Shown in pieces: positions 43,212 through 53,679 of a DNA stretch of 64,000 nt. Numbering within the stretch: the first letter of the stretch is position 1; each line of letters starts with the position of its first letter. The translations under genes were made by a program, and so were the position numbers. The DNA is taken from assembly GCA_002746115.1 (NCBI GenBank), contig NVXL01000001.1, positions 7,957 through 71,956 on the forward strand, in the 5' to 3' direction. Under the pieces are notes generated by a model. That model was not told the DNA's origin and made no database searches. It saw only the letters and a list, made by a program, of their open reading frames with translations. The DNA is from Alteromonadaceae bacterium. GTDB lineage: Bacteria; Pseudomonadota; Gammaproteobacteria; Pseudomonadales; Cellvibrionaceae.

Positions 43212-43970
43212 TTACTCTTGAGCGTTAATATGTTCGCCGTTAAGGCTCTTACTGTCTTCACCCATCAAATATAAATACGTCGGCATAACAGCTTCTGGCA
43301 GTGCAACTGTTGCAGGGTCTTCCGCTGGGTAGGCTTTAGCGCGTAAACCGGTACGTACTGGCCCCGGGTTAATTGAGTTCACTCGAACCGAACTGCCATC
43401 AAGCTCATCAGCAAGTACTTGCACAAAATTCTCGCCGGCGGCTTTGGACACGGCATAAGCACCCCAGTAGGCTTTACCTTGATGACCGACAGAGGATGAA
43501 GTGTATAAAATACTAGCGTTATCAGCCTTTGATAGTAGAGGGAGCAAGGCTTTTGTGATCATAAACGGCGCAGTTATGTTGACCTGAAGTAGTTTATTCC
43601 AAGTCTCCAAGGCGTAATTGCTGATTGGGGTTTGAGCGCCAAGTTCTGCGGCATTATGGAGAATGCCGTCTAAGCGGCCAAACTCTTCGGAGATGGCGTC
43701 GTGCAAACTCACAATGTCTTGTTCAGCCGCGCCTTCAAAGTTCATCGGGAATATAGCGGGTTGACGGTTGCCTTGGTTTTCAATTTCATCATATACCGCT
43801 TCGAGCTTTTTTAAGGTGCGGCCAAGAAGAATGACGGTGGCTCCAAAGCTTGCATAATACAACGCAGCGACTCTGCCAATACCGTCACCTGCGCCGGTAA
43901 CGAGAATGATTTTATCGTCTAATAAGCCTTTAGGCGCCTGGTATTTCTGAAATGTAGAGGGGGTAGTCAT
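43212..43970 (-). CDS. yciK: YciK-family short-chain dehydrogenase
   Basis: The 252-aa protein has the SDR motif GAGDGIG near residue 25, NAAELG, and the catalytic Ser with YxxxK (SSVGHQGKAYWGAYAVSKAA). The substrate is unknown. It matches YciK of E. coli and the gene next to mupP in Pseudomonas. The ATG at 43970 begins MTTPSTFQKY; a GTG at 43994 is also possible but lies in a hairpin. It is the last gene of the minus-strand hydrolase-ubiG-mupP-yciK operon. Confidence 0.9.
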   Translation of the reverse strand: MTTPSTFQKYQAPKGLLDDKIILVTGAGDGIGRVAALYYASFGATVILLGRTLKKLEAVYDEIENQGNRQPAIFPMNFEGAAEQDIVSLHDAISEEFGRLDGILHNAAELGAQTPISNYALETWNKLLQVNITAPFMITKALLPLLSKADNASILYTSSSVGHQGKAYWGAYAVSKAAGENFVQVLADELDGSSVRVNSINPGPVRTGLRAKAYPAEDPATVALPEAVMPTYLYLMGEDSKSLNGEHINAQE

Positions 43971-43991
43971 TGCCGTCACTTGTATGTTTTT

Positions 43992-44013
43992 CACCGCTTA
44001 GCGGTGGTTTTTG
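43992..44013 (+). terminator. hairpin in the yciK leader
   Basis: CACCGC (43992-43997) pairs with GCGGTG (44001-44006) around TTA and is followed on the plus strand by GTTTTTG, so it looks like a terminator for plus-strand transcription. On the minus strand, the direction of the genes here, it is a hairpin directly before the yciK start and may affect its translation. Confidence 0.45.
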
Positions 44014-44047
44014 TGGGGATTGGTATATATGTAGGGAAGATTCGGGT

Positions 44048-44707
44048 TTACAGTGTTTTTAATATCGGCCAAATCTCATCAGCACTACTTACACAATAGT
44101 CTGCGCCCCATTGTAATACCAAATTTTTATCTGCTATATAGCCATAGCTTGCGGCTATAGTTGTCATCTCGGCGCGTTGGCCGCATTGAATATCCCGCTC
44201 GTGATCGCCAATATAAACGGCTTCAGCAATTGAGCATCCGGCTTGTTCACAAGCTAAATAGAGTGATTCAGGGTCAGGCTTACGTGTTTTGACATGCTCA
44301 GGGCAAATTACACATTGTGGCTCACTTGCGAATTGAAAATGCTTGAGTAATGGCTCTGTGTAGACCCAAGGCTTATTTGTTGCGATACCCCAAAGAATAT
44401 TCTCACTCGCTAGCTTTTCAATGAGGTTTTTTATACCCGGAAATGCGGTGGTGAGCACGGCAATATTGGCGGTATAAATATCGAGTAATTCTTGGCGCAA
44501 AGCTTCGGTTTTCTGGTCGCCAATTTTAGCGCCAAAGCCGAGCTCAATTAATGCGTAAGCCCCATTGGAAACCTCGTTCCTGACGATGTCGTCGGCAATG
44601 CGGGTTTTGCCTTTAACGTCGAGTAAACGATTCAGCGCACCTCCTAAATCTGGAGCGGTATCGAGTAGCGTTCCGTCAAGGTCAAAAAACACAGCGCGTA
44701 AACTCAT
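44048..44707 (-). CDS. mupP: HAD phosphatase, MupP/Gph type
   Basis: The 219-aa protein has the HAD motif I FFDLDGTLLDTAPDLGGAL, a cap domain, WGIATNKPWVYTEP (motif II) and YIGDHERDIQCG (motif IV). It resembles phosphoglycolate phosphatase. In Pseudomonas the gene between ubiG and yciK is MupP, the N-acetylmuramate-6-phosphate phosphatase of peptidoglycan recycling. That identity is inferred from synteny, so Gph activity is an alternative. The ATG at 44707 gives the usual N terminus. A longer frame from 44776 overlaps ubiG. Confidence 0.82.
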   Translation of the reverse strand: MSLRAVFFDLDGTLLDTAPDLGGALNRLLDVKGKTRIADDIVRNEVSNGAYALIELGFGAKIGDQKTEALRQELLDIYTANIAVLTTAFPGIKNLIEKLASENILWGIATNKPWVYTEPLLKHFQFASEPQCVICPEHVKTRKPDPESLYLACEQAGCSIAEAVYIGDHERDIQCGQRAEMTTIAASYGYIADKNLVLQWGADYCVSSADEIWPILKTL

Positions 44708-44753
44708 AAAAATACCGGTTGTTGTAGGCTGATTGTTGATGGGGCTATGGGGC

Positions 44754-45470
44754 TTAGGATAATGGTTTTTTAACATGCATCATGTAATTGACGCTAATGT
44801 CACTTTGGCTAATTGAGTAGTGTTGAGTGAATGGATTGTAGACTAGGCCACAGGTATCAACCAGTTCCAAATTAGCGTCACGTAACCAAGTGGCAAGTTC
44901 ACTTGGGCGAATAAACTTCTTGTGATCGTGGGTGCCTTTGGGCAAAAGCTTTAAAATGTATTCTGCGCCGACGATGGCGAAAGCCCAAGATTTTGCGGTA
45001 CGGTTGAGGGTGGAGAAAAACAAATCGCCGCCAGGTCGAACAAGGTCTGCGCATGCCGCAATAGTTTGCTTTGGGTCTGGCACGTGCTCTAGCATTTCCA
45101 TACAGGTTAATACATCAAACCGTTCTGGGTGCGCTTGAGCGTAGTCTTCAGCGGTGCTTTTTTCATAACAGACTTCAACGCCCGATTCCAAGCTATGTAG
45201 CTTGGCAACTTCAAGTGGCGCCTCGCCCATATCGACACCGGTCACAAGGGCGTCGTTTTGAGCCATTGATTCACATAAAATACCGCCTCCACAACCGACG
45301 TCGATTAGCTTCTTGCCAGATAGCTCGGCCTTGCTAGCAATATAGTTGGCGCGCAGAGGATTGATTTCATGTAGAGGTTTAAATTCCCCCTCTTTATCCC
45401 ACCAACGGCTTGCGAGGCGTTCAAACTTTGCGATTTCTTCTGGGTCGACGTTCTGATGCACTGTGTTCAT
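44754..45470 (-). CDS. ubiG: ubiquinone biosynthesis O-methyltransferase UbiG
   Basis: UbiG catalyses both O-methylations of the ubiquinone ring and associates with the membrane. The 238-aa protein starts with [24 protein letters not shown]-like UbiG residues and has motif [14 protein letters not shown] near residue 58, [11 protein letters not shown], and [13 protein letters not shown]. The ATG overlaps the stop of the hydrolase gene upstream by four bases (ATGA), so the two are translationally coupled. Confidence 0.95.
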   Translation of the reverse strand: MNTVHQNVDPEEIAKFERLASRWWDKEGEFKPLHEINPLRANYIASKAELSGKKLIDVGCGGGILCESMAQNDALVTGVDMGEAPLEVAKLHSLESGVEVCYEKSTAEDYAQAHPERFDVLTCMEMLEHVPDPKQTIAACADLVRPGGDLFFSTLNRTAKSWAFAIVGAEYILKLLPKGTHDHKKFIRPSELATWLRDANLELVDTCGLVYNPFTQHYSISQSDISVNYMMHVKKPLS

Positions 45471-46834
45471 TTTGTGATTACCGAAGGCGAAGTGGGAGAT
45501 AAAAGTTGCTGCCAGTATTGTACCCGCTGGCGCAATTTACGCTCATCAATTGTGGTTAATTGATGATTTTGCAGCAGGCATCGGCCTTTCACCCATACAT
45601 GGGAGGCTTTGAGCCCGCTGGTATTGCTTGTTAGCGTGTTAATGGGGTCATGCTGCGGAATATGGTTTAACCCGTCGAGGGCAATGGCGCAGAGGTCGGC
45701 TTGCTTGCCTACCTCAATTGAGCCAAGTGTTTCTTCTCGTCCGAGTGCTCGGGCTCCATTGATAGTGGCCATTTCTAGGCTTGTGATAGCGTTTTTGCGG
45801 CCAGCGCTAACGGTGCTGCCGTCATCGCAAGCAGGCTTATTCAGCAGCGTCGCTAATTGTACTTCATTGAGTATGTCGAGGTTTTTGCTGGTGGTGCCAT
45901 CGCCAGTGCTGATACAAGCGTTAATGTCGGCGTCTATTAAACGTTGAGCCGAGTGCTGGTACTTTGTGTTCGCACTTGGGCAAACGACAACGTGGCTGCC
46001 CCCGAGTTGGAGTAGGGCGATGTCACCGTCATCGATGTGAGCCATGTTTAGGCACTGAGTGTGTGGCGTTAACAGGCCGAAATCTGCAAGTCGCTGACTA
46101 GGACGTTTACCGCTTAGCGCCATGGACTGCTGTATTTCAGCCACGGTCTCGTGCAAGCGAATTTGGAGGTTAGCTTGTAGCTCGTTGGTGTAAGTGGCAA
46201 TTTTATTTAAGGTTTGATCACTAACACTGCTAGCCGAATATGGGCCAAAGGCGATGTTGATTAAAGGGTGTGCGCCATAATGATCGTATAAGCTGAGGCC
46301 TTTGCTGATATGGTCGTCGGCGTCACTTGCCCAAGCGTTACTAGCGTCCAATATCGGAAAGCTGATCTGAGCACGCATGCCGACTTCGTGTACTGCGCTA
46401 GCGGCGACCTTGGGGAAAAAATACATATCGCTGAAATAGGTGGTGCCGGAGCTCAGCATTTTTGCCATAGCTAACTGGAGGCCGTCATGAATAAAAGCTT
46501 CATCGCACCAGGTTTGCTCGATTGGCCAAAGGTGTTGTTCGAGAGATGTTTTAGCCGTGCTGTTGTTAGTCGTGACAAGTGACATCGCGCCGTGAGCCTG
46601 AGTGTTGATTAAGCCTGGTAGCACGACATACTCGTCGAGGGTGATCAGCTCTTTGGTTTGATAGCGTAGTGTAGATTCACCTTGGTTACAAATATCAATG
46701 ATGTTGCCATTGTCTACAACGATAGCTTGATTCTGTAAAACGGTATCACGCGGAATTATTGGAATCATCCACGTCGCATGAATGATTAAATCGACATTTT
46801 GCACTGGCTTCTCGGTATAGGCGTTGTGTTGCAT
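45467..46834 (-). CDS. TRZ/ATZ-type amidohydrolase with altered metal site
   Basis: The 455-aa protein belongs to the amidohydrolase superfamily (MtaD/SAH deaminase-like TRZ/ATZ group, as in Pseudomonas next to ubiG). It keeps the GLINT segment, LHETVAE with its His and the [12 protein letters not shown] Asp. The first His of the HxH pair is Gln ([10 protein letters not shown], Gln79), the ligand His of AVHM is Asn (CLNMAH, Asn263), and CPESN reads CPSAN. These sites normally bind the metal and substrate. The enzyme may be inactive or act differently. The ATG at 46834 was preferred to a TTG six codons upstream. Confidence 0.85.
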   Translation of the reverse strand: MQHNAYTEKPVQNVDLIIHATWMIPIIPRDTVLQNQAIVVDNGNIIDICNQGESTLRYQTKELITLDEYVVLPGLINTQAHGAMSLVTTNNSTAKTSLEQHLWPIEQTWCDEAFIHDGLQLAMAKMLSSGTTYFSDMYFFPKVAASAVHEVGMRAQISFPILDASNAWASDADDHISKGLSLYDHYGAHPLINIAFGPYSASSVSDQTLNKIATYTNELQANLQIRLHETVAEIQQSMALSGKRPSQRLADFGLLTPHTQCLNMAHIDDGDIALLQLGGSHVVVCPSANTKYQHSAQRLIDADINACISTGDGTTSKNLDILNEVQLATLLNKPACDDGSTVSAGRKNAITSLEMATINGARALGREETLGSIEVGKQADLCAIALDGLNHIPQHDPINTLTSNTSGLKASHVWVKGRCLLQNHQLTTIDERKLRQRVQYWQQLLSPTSPSVITK

Positions 46835-47278
46835 GCTTGTAGGCTTACCCAAAAAGGTCTGCGGCTAAATACCTGTGCTTTAGCCATGATGCATCGACAT
46901 TTGTCGATACCACCTTACTGCCGTGATGCTATTACCGCATAGCGGGGAGCAAAGAGCAGGGAGATTGTCTAATTGGTTAAGGATTGACCTAACTTTTGGC
47001 GCCAAGGAAAGCGCTTAGGTTAACGGCGTAAAGTATACTATTAAAAGCGGTCAAAAGCGCAAATCCTTAGCATACCGAAGGCCAGTTTATGGTACTATTC
47101 ACCGCTTAAAATCACGTCAGTTGCCGCGGCACATATGCTTGCGGATAGCGAATTCATCATACTGAATACTGCGCGTGGGGATAATAAAAATCCAGGTTGC
47201 TGCCGCTTACGCTACAGTTTGCTTTAGCGCGGTTTTATTGTTTGTTGTAAGTGAAAGACGTGAGGACCATCGAATTAT
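46835..47278. promoter_or_regulatory. 444-bp divergent control region before gyrA
   Basis: The region separates the hydrolase operon from gyrA. It holds a perfect inverted repeat ATCGACA-TT-TGTCGAT at 46893-46908. A nested pair follows: ACCTAA at 46987-46992 with TTAGGT at 47015-47020 flank the palindrome TTGGCGCCAA at 46996-47005. No gene was seen. gyrA expression often responds to supercoiling; no element proves it here. Confidence 0.5.
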
Positions 47279-49966
47279 ATGGGCGATCTAGCTAAAGAAA
47301 TTATTCCCGTAAATATTGAAGATGAATTGAAGCAGTCCTATTTGGACTATGCCATGAGCGTCATTGTTGGTCGGGCCTTGCCTGATGCGCGCGACGGCCT
47401 CAAGCCTGTACATCGACGTGTTTTATTCGCCATGAACGAGCTTAATAACGACTGGAACAAGCCTTATAAAAAGTCCGCTCGTGTTGTTGGTGATGTTATT
47501 GGTAAGTATCACCCTCATGGTGATTCCGCAGTATACGATACAATCGTAAGGATGGCGCAGCCATTCTCCTTGCGCTACATGCTGGTGGATGGTCAGGGGA
47601 ACTTTGGTTCTGTTGATGGTGATAACGCTGCAGCGATGCGATATACCGAAATCCGTATGTCCAAGATCGCTCATGAACTTCTCGCTGACCTCGACAAAGA
47701 AACCGTCGACTTCGTGCCGAACTACGACGGCACAGAACATATCCCAGAAGTATTGCCTTCACGTGTACCTAACTTATTGGTTAACGGCTCCTCCGGTATT
47801 GCGGTGGGCATGGCGACTAATATCCCGCCTCACAACCTGCGTGAAGTGGTTAGTGCCTGTATTCATATGGTCGACAATCCCCATGCAAGCCTTGAGGATT
47901 TAATGGAGATTATACCTGGTCCTGACTTCCCAACTGGTGCAATCATAAATGGTCGTGCGGGAATTTTGGAGGCCTATCGTACCGGTCGTGGCCGTATATA
48001 TGTGCGCGCAAAAGCGGAAGTGGTTACCAACGAAAAGACTAATCGTGAGTCCATTATTGTTCACGAGATTCCCTACCAAGTTAACAAAGCACGTCTAATT
48101 GAAAAGATTGCTGAACTTGTAAAAGATAAAAAGCTTGAAGGTATTTCTGAGATTCGCGACGAGTCGGACAAAGACGGCTTGCGCATAGCGATTGAGATCA
48201 AACGCACTGATATGGCTGAGGTGGTGCTTAACAATCTCTATACTCAGACGCAATTACAAAACGTATTCGGTATCAATATCGTTGCGCTTATTGATGGTCA
48301 GCCAAAGATACTTAACTTAATAGATTTGCTTGAGTGCTTTATTAAACACCGTCGCGAGGTGGTGACACGTCGTACGATATATCTATTGAGAAAAGCCCGG
48401 GAGCGTGGACATGTCTTAGAAGGTTTGGCTGTTGCTATCGCAAATATCGACGAAGTTATCTCCTTGATTAAAGCGTCAGCGTCACCTTCAGAAGCGAAAG
48501 AGCAGTTGTTGGCGCGTGGGTGGTCAATTTCAGCGATAGGTCAATTCTTAGAGCGTGCGGGCGATGATGCTTGTAAGCCGGATGACTTAGGGTCTGAATT
48601 TGGTATGCGAGAAGACGGTAGCTATTACCTTTCTCCCGCACAGGTTAGTGCCATCTTGGAGTTACGTCTCCATCGTTTGACTGGTATGGAGCATGATAAG
48701 TTACTTAGCGAGTACAGCGAAAAGTTAATCCTTATCGGGGAATACCTCGAAATTTTAGGTGACAGCACACGCTTAATGGCGGTTATTCGTGAAGAGCTCG
48801 AAAATATTCTTGCTGAATATGGAGATGATCGTCGTACTGAGATTCATAATTCCCAGTTAGATCTGAATGAAGAAGACCTTATTACCGAAGAGGATCGTGT
48901 TGTTACGATTTCTCACGGTGGCTATGCTAAAAGCCAGCCATTGGATGCTTACCAGGCGCAGCGCCGGGGCGGGCAAGGTAAAGCGGCGACCTCGGTAAAA
49001 GATGAAGATTTTGTCGAGCAGCTTCTGATTGCGAGTACGCATGATTATATTTTGTGCTTCACCAATGCAGGTAAGGTTTATTGGTTAAAAGTTTTCCAGA
49101 TTCCGGTTGCTGGACGTCAGGCTCGCGGTCGACCTATGGTGAATTTATTACCACTGGAAGAGGGGGAGCGTATTACCTCAATGCTGCCGGTTAAGCAATT
49201 TGATGAAGATCGTTTTGTCTTTATGGCGACTGCCAACGGTACTGTTAAGAAGACGCCATTAGACGCGTTTTCACGACCCCGCTCGGTTGGTTTGCGTGCG
49301 ATCGATCTTGTTGAGGGCGATCACTTGGTCGGTACCTCCATTACTGATGGCGCGCAGGATATTATTTTGTTTTCTTCTAGTGGTAAAGCTGCACGCTTTG
49401 CAGAAGAAAAAGTTCGCTCGATGGGGCGCACCTCTCGAGGTGTCCGGGGTATACGGCTTGCGGAAGATTGTCGCGTCATTTCAATGGTTGTGCCTGTAGA
49501 GAATGGCTGTGTGCTAACCTTAAGTGAGAACGGGTTTGGAAAGCGCACAAGCGTTGAAGATTTCCCAACTAAAGGTCGTGCGTCACAAGGGGTTATTGGG
49601 ATGCAGACATCAGAGCGAAACGGTGCTTTGGTGGGAGCTGTGCAAGTATTTAATGGTGATGAGATCATGCTGATCTCGGATCAGGGTACCTTAGTACGTA
49701 CACGTGTTGATGAGGTTTCGGTCTTGGGTCGAAACACACAGGGTGTGCGTCTGATTCGGGTTAAGTCGGGCGAGCATATTGTTAGCCTTGAACGAATCGC
49801 AGAGAACCTCGGTGACGAAGAAAGTGAAGAGAATAATGTTGAGTCAGTGGGTGAAGACTCTGGTGATTCACCCGCACAAGTAGTTGATGGCGCAGAAGCT
49901 AGTTCTGATACGCCGGCCGACGAGGCTGAAGGTGAGTCAGAGGAAGGCGGCGACGATCAGGAATAA
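47279..49966 (+). CDS. gyrA: DNA gyrase subunit A
   Basis: GyrA cuts and rejoins DNA in the gyrase tetramer. The 895-aa protein has the catalytic Tyr in [10 protein letters not shown] near residue 123 and the quinolone-determining segment [17 protein letters not shown], with the Ser and Asp that are typical of quinolone-susceptible enzymes. A long arm and six C-terminal beta-pinwheel repeats follow (GxxxR patterns such as [28 protein letters not shown]). The last 60 residues are strongly acidic (Glu/Asp/Ser). gyrA is followed by pheA, with 37 bp between. Confidence 0.97.
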   Translation: MGDLAKEIIPVNIEDELKQSYLDYAMSVIVGRALPDARDGLKPVHRRVLFAMNELNNDWNKPYKKSARVVGDVIGKYHPHGDSAVYDTIVRMAQPFSLRYMLVDGQGNFGSVDGDNAAAMRYTEIRMSKIAHELLADLDKETVDFVPNYDGTEHIPEVLPSRVPNLLVNGSSGIAVGMATNIPPHNLREVVSACIHMVDNPHASLEDLMEIIPGPDFPTGAIINGRAGILEAYRTGRGRIYVRAKAEVVTNEKTNRESIIVHEIPYQVNKARLIEKIAELVKDKKLEGISEIRDESDKDGLRIAIEIKRTDMAEVVLNNLYTQTQLQNVFGINIVALIDGQPKILNLIDLLECFIKHRREVVTRRTIYLLRKARERGHVLEGLAVAIANIDEVISLIKASASPSEAKEQLLARGWSISAIGQFLERAGDDACKPDDLGSEFGMREDGSYYLSPAQVSAILELRLHRLTGMEHDKLLSEYSEKLILIGEYLEILGDSTRLMAVIREELENILAEYGDDRRTEIHNSQLDLNEEDLITEEDRVVTISHGGYAKSQPLDAYQAQRRGGQGKAATSVKDEDFVEQLLIASTHDYILCFTNAGKVYWLKVFQIPVAGRQARGRPMVNLLPLEEGERITSMLPVKQFDEDRFVFMATANGTVKKTPLDAFSRPRSVGLRAIDLVEGDHLVGTSITDGAQDIILFSSSGKAARFAEEKVRSMGRTSRGVRGIRLAEDCRVISMVVPVENGCVLTLSENGFGKRTSVEDFPTKGRASQGVIGMQTSERNGALVGAVQVFNGDEIMLISDQGTLVRTRVDEVSVLGRNTQGVRLIRVKSGEHIVSLERIAENLGDEESEENNVESVGEDSGDSPAQVVDGAEASSDTPADEAEGESEEGGDDQE

Positions 49967-50003
49967 TTTATAGCTGAGTGGTATTAAATTAAAAGGTGCT
50001 TAA

Positions 50004-51179
50004 GTGTCTAACGAGACTAATAAAACCGATTCAGAAAACAACTCTAACCCATCAGAAGTTCCTTCGCAGGATGCGGCGCCCGATACTGAGGCGTCGATGC
50101 TTGGCGTCTTGCGAGATAAAATCGATCATATTGATAAAACTATTGGAGACTTGATTAGCGCGCGTGCAAATTGCGCGCTCGAAGTCGCCGAGGTTAAGTC
50201 ACGCTTTTCCGGCGGTAAAGAGGTGATGTTTTATCGCCCCGATCGTGAGGCGAAAGTACTGCGCAAGGCGATGGGACGTAACAAGGGTCCCCTCAAAGAT
50301 GAGGAAATGGCACGGCTATTTCGCGAAATAATGTCGGCCTGTCTTGCCCTTGAAAAGCCTATTGATGTTGCCTATCTCGGCCCTGAGGGAACCTTTACGC
50401 AAGCCGCAGCACTTAAACATTTTGGCCATTCGGCTGTGACCCATTCATTTGGCGCTATTGATGCCGTATTCCGTGAGGTTGCATCGGGAGCCTGTGAGTA
50501 TGGTGTTGTTCCGGTAGAAAATTCTACAGAAGGCGTCGTTACTCATACGCTTGATAACTTTATCGGGAGCAGTGGCGTTAGAATTTGCGGTGAAGTTGTG
50601 CTGAGGATTCATCAGCACCTGCTTGTTTCTGATGTCACGAATAAGAAAAGTATCTCTCGCGTGTATTCTCATGCCCAGTCTTTGGCGCAATGTCGCAAGT
50701 GGTTGGATGAGCATTATCCGAATGTTGAGCGTGTTGCTGTAAGTAGTAACTCTGAGGCAGCTCGTTTGATTAAGGGGGAGTGGAATGCGGCGGCTATTGC
50801 GGGTGAAGCAGCAGCTCGCTTATACGGCCTTGATACTTTCGAGAGCAATATTGAAGATCAACCCGATAACTCCACCCGCTTTCTCATTATCGGTAGGGAG
50901 GAGGTTGATGCGAGCGGAGACGATAAAACCTCTGTTGTCGCTTCTACTAAAAATGAACCGGGTGCGTTACATACTTTGTTGAAACCTTTTGGGCACCACG
51001 GTGTTGATTTGACCCGCGTTGAAACGCGACCATCGACTTCCGGTACATGGAATTACGTATTTTTTATCGATTTTATAGGACACGTAGACGATCCACTTAT
51101 TAGTGCTATGCTGAAGGAAGTAGCGCAACAGGTATCCGATCTTCGGGTCTTGGGCTCATATCCGATAGGCGTGCTTTAA
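50004..51179 (+). CDS. pheA: bifunctional chorismate mutase/prephenate dehydratase
   Basis: The P-protein converts chorismate to phenylpyruvate. The 391-aa protein has an AroQ chorismate mutase at about 30-120 (LRDKIDHIDKTIGDLISARA), a prephenate dehydratase (AYLGPEGTFTQAA, PVENSTEGVV, NSTRFLII) and an ACT regulatory domain (PGALHTLLKPF, LTRVETRPS). The last replaces the usual ESRPS with ETRPS. The start is a GTG, with AAAAGGTG upstream. In Pseudomonas serC lies between gyrA and pheA; here it does not. Confidence 0.96.
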   Translation: MSNETNKTDSENNSNPSEVPSQDAAPDTEASMLGVLRDKIDHIDKTIGDLISARANCALEVAEVKSRFSGGKEVMFYRPDREAKVLRKAMGRNKGPLKDEEMARLFREIMSACLALEKPIDVAYLGPEGTFTQAAALKHFGHSAVTHSFGAIDAVFREVASGACEYGVVPVENSTEGVVTHTLDNFIGSSGVRICGEVVLRIHQHLLVSDVTNKKSISRVYSHAQSLAQCRKWLDEHYPNVERVAVSSNSEAARLIKGEWNAAAIAGEAAARLYGLDTFESNIEDQPDNSTRFLIIGREEVDASGDDKTSVVASTKNEPGALHTLLKPFGHHGVDLTRVETRPSTSGTWNYVFFIDFIGHVDDPLISAMLKEVAQQVSDLRVLGSYPIGVL

Positions 51180-51258
51180 CGCGAAAATGCCCAGTATCCA
51201 TCTTTGGTTGTTGGGCAGCTATCACAAACTACGGCTCTAATTCGGTAGGTAAATAACG

Positions 51259-53493
51259 GTGGTAGACAGCCCTTTGGTGATTAATAAACTCGTTGTAATT
51301 GGAATTGGTCTCATCGGCGGTAGCTTAGCGCTCGCATTGAAAAAAAATCGGGCATGCGCAGAAGTTATCGGAATAGCGCGTAGTCAGACAACTGCGGAGA
51401 AAGCTTTAGAGCTTGGTGTTGTTGATAGGGTTTACAGAAGTGTTGCTGAGATTGCGGGCGAGCTCGGTGAAGGAGATTTAATCTTCGTGGCGGTGCCAAC
51501 CTTAACCATGCGGACGGTGCTTAAAGACCTTAAAAAGTATGTGCCCAGCAGTGTCACCATTACGGATGGTGCTAGCGTCAAGGGCAGTGTTCTAGCGGAT
51601 GTTAACGCTATTTACGGCGACGCTCACGAAAATATTGTACTTGGGCACCCTATTGCCGGTGCTGAGAAAAGCGGCGTTACCGCAGCAATAGCGGATCTAT
51701 ACGAGGCGCACCGCGTCATCGTCACTCCAATGCCAAATAATACCGAGGCACATATTGAGCGAGTGCGAGCCACATGGCGAGCCGCTGGAGCCCAAGTGCT
51801 CGATATGGATGTTGAAGATCACGATGTGGTATTAGCTGCCACGAGTCACTTGCCTCACGTCATCGCTTTTTCCTTGGTTGATACGCTAGCTAACGATAGC
51901 AACAATAAAAATATCTTTCGTTACGCGGCTGGTGGATTTCGAGATTTTACTCGTATCGCTTCTAGCGATGCGATTATGTGGCGGGATATCGTATTGGCGA
52001 ATAAGGCTGCGGTATTGGACTCGATCGATATGTTTACGGCCAATATGGCGCGCTTAAAAGAAGCAATCAGCACTGAGAATGTTGATGATATTACCCAGGT
52101 ATTCAAGCGGGCCAAAGTCGCTCGCGATCAATTTGTTACCTATTTTAATCAAAGCGTGGATGATGCCGCTGCAGGTTCTGAGGGTAAAGTGGTTTACCGA
52201 GTAGCACCGGGTGGAGCGGCTCAAGGTGTACTTCGCGTGCCAGGCGATAAGTCTATCTCGCACCGAGCCATCATGTTGGGTTCGCTAGCCGAGGGGGTGA
52301 CGCAGGTTACAGGCTTTCTTGAGGGCGAGGATACGCTGGCAACATTGGAGTCTTTTCGTAGCCTAGGCGTGCATATTGAAGGTCCCGATAATGGTCGAGT
52401 GAGTATTCACGGAGTTGGATTACACGGCTTAAAAAAACCAGAAAAGCCACTGTGTGTGGGCAATTCTGGTACGTCGATGCGTTTACTTTGCGGTATCTTG
52501 GCGGGACAAAATTTTGAAAGCGAGCTAACGGGTGATGAGTCACTCAGTAAGCGACCAATGAGTCGTGTCGCGAGCCCTTTGCAGGAGATGGGGGCGACCG
52601 TGTACGCATCAGAAGGTGGTCGACCACCGGTTAATGTTGTTGGTGGTGCAAAGCTTAAAGGCATTGATTATACGATGCCGATGGCGAGCGCCCAGGTGAA
52701 ATCCTGCCTGCTTTTGGCGGGCTTGTATGCGGAAGGGCGCACTCGTGTTACCGAGCCTGCGCCGACGCGTGATCATACCGAGCGTATGTTGCGGGGGTTT
52801 GGGTATGAGGTCGTGCGTAATGGCGCTACAGCTGAAGTTGCGTCTGGCGGCAAATTAACGGCAACGAATATAGATGTGCCTGCAGATATATCTTCGGCAG
52901 CATTTTTCATGGTTGCCGCTGCGATTACACCGGGTTCAGATATTACCTTGCAGCACGTGGGTGTTAATCCTACGCGTATCGGTGTGATTAACATTTTGCG
53001 AGAGATGGGAGCCGATTTACAGTTGAAAAATGAGCGAGAAATCGGTGGTGAGCCAGTTGCTGATATCCGGGTGACGTATGCACCGTTGATCGGAATTGAT
53101 ATTCCTCAAGCACAAGTGCCTTTAGCGATCGACGAATTTCCGGTATTATTTATTGCTGCTGCCTGCGCAGAAGGTGTTACTAGGTTAACTGGAGCCGAAG
53201 AGCTTCGCGTCAAAGAAACCGACCGTATTCAATCGATGGCTGATGGTCTGAGTGTTCTTGGTATTCAGTGCGAAACCACGGAAGACGGTATTGTTATTCA
53301 TGGAGGTCAGCTACAAGGCGGTGAGGTTGAGAGTTGCGGAGATCATCGTATTGCAATGGCCTTCACGATTGCCGCTTTACGCGCTGATGCTGAAATTGTC
53401 GTCAATAATTGCGCGAATGTGGCAACTTCATTTCCTAACTTTACTTGCTTAGCAAAAGCCGTGGGTATTCAGTTAGAGCTTAGTCCTGCTTAA
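51259..53493 (+). CDS. prephenate dehydrogenase fused to EPSP synthase
   Basis: This 744-aa fusion has an N-terminal TyrA (about 1-300) with the NAD motif GIGLIGGSLA and the catalytic-site sequence GHPIAGAEKSG. The C-terminal AroA (about 315-744) has GDKSISHRAIML, GNSGTSMRLL, KETDRI and DHRIAMAF. TyrA makes 4-hydroxyphenylpyruvate and AroA makes 5-enolpyruvylshikimate-3-phosphate. The fusion is known in Pseudomonas (tyrA/aroA). The start is a GTG at 51259. It follows pheA by 79 bases, so the aromatic genes form a likely operon. Confidence 0.95.
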   Translation: MVDSPLVINKLVVIGIGLIGGSLALALKKNRACAEVIGIARSQTTAEKALELGVVDRVYRSVAEIAGELGEGDLIFVAVPTLTMRTVLKDLKKYVPSSVTITDGASVKGSVLADVNAIYGDAHENIVLGHPIAGAEKSGVTAAIADLYEAHRVIVTPMPNNTEAHIERVRATWRAAGAQVLDMDVEDHDVVLAATSHLPHVIAFSLVDTLANDSNNKNIFRYAAGGFRDFTRIASSDAIMWRDIVLANKAAVLDSIDMFTANMARLKEAISTENVDDITQVFKRAKVARDQFVTYFNQSVDDAAAGSEGKVVYRVAPGGAAQGVLRVPGDKSISHRAIMLGSLAEGVTQVTGFLEGEDTLATLESFRSLGVHIEGPDNGRVSIHGVGLHGLKKPEKPLCVGNSGTSMRLLCGILAGQNFESELTGDESLSKRPMSRVASPLQEMGATVYASEGGRPPVNVVGGAKLKGIDYTMPMASAQVKSCLLLAGLYAEGRTRVTEPAPTRDHTERMLRGFGYEVVRNGATAEVASGGKLTATNIDVPADISSAAFFMVAAAITPGSDITLQHVGVNPTRIGVINILREMGADLQLKNEREIGGEPVADIRVTYAPLIGIDIPQAQVPLAIDEFPVLFIAAACAEGVTRLTGAEELRVKETDRIQSMADGLSVLGIQCETTEDGIVIHGGQLQGGEVESCGDHRIAMAFTIAALRADAEIVVNNCANVATSFPNFTCLAKAVGIQLELSPA

Positions 53494-53679
53494 AACGCAC
53501 TTTCTCAAGCGCAAAGTTCGGTAACTGGTTATAATCGCGGCAGCATTTTAGGGTGCGCTGCGATTTTTTGTTGTTATCGCTTGCTTTTTAAGCATCTATG
53601 TCGCCCTCCCGCAATGCAATAGCGCTTTTGCGGTCTAATCAGTCTATTTTTAAGTCACAACTAAAGAGCTACAGCTTAC

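Noticed and set aside
47423-47762. Minus-strand open frames inside gyrA (and similar ones in rpsA, cheA and lipoprotein genes)
   Set aside because: They are antisense to strongly conserved coding sequence, lack ribosome sites and encode low-complexity peptides.
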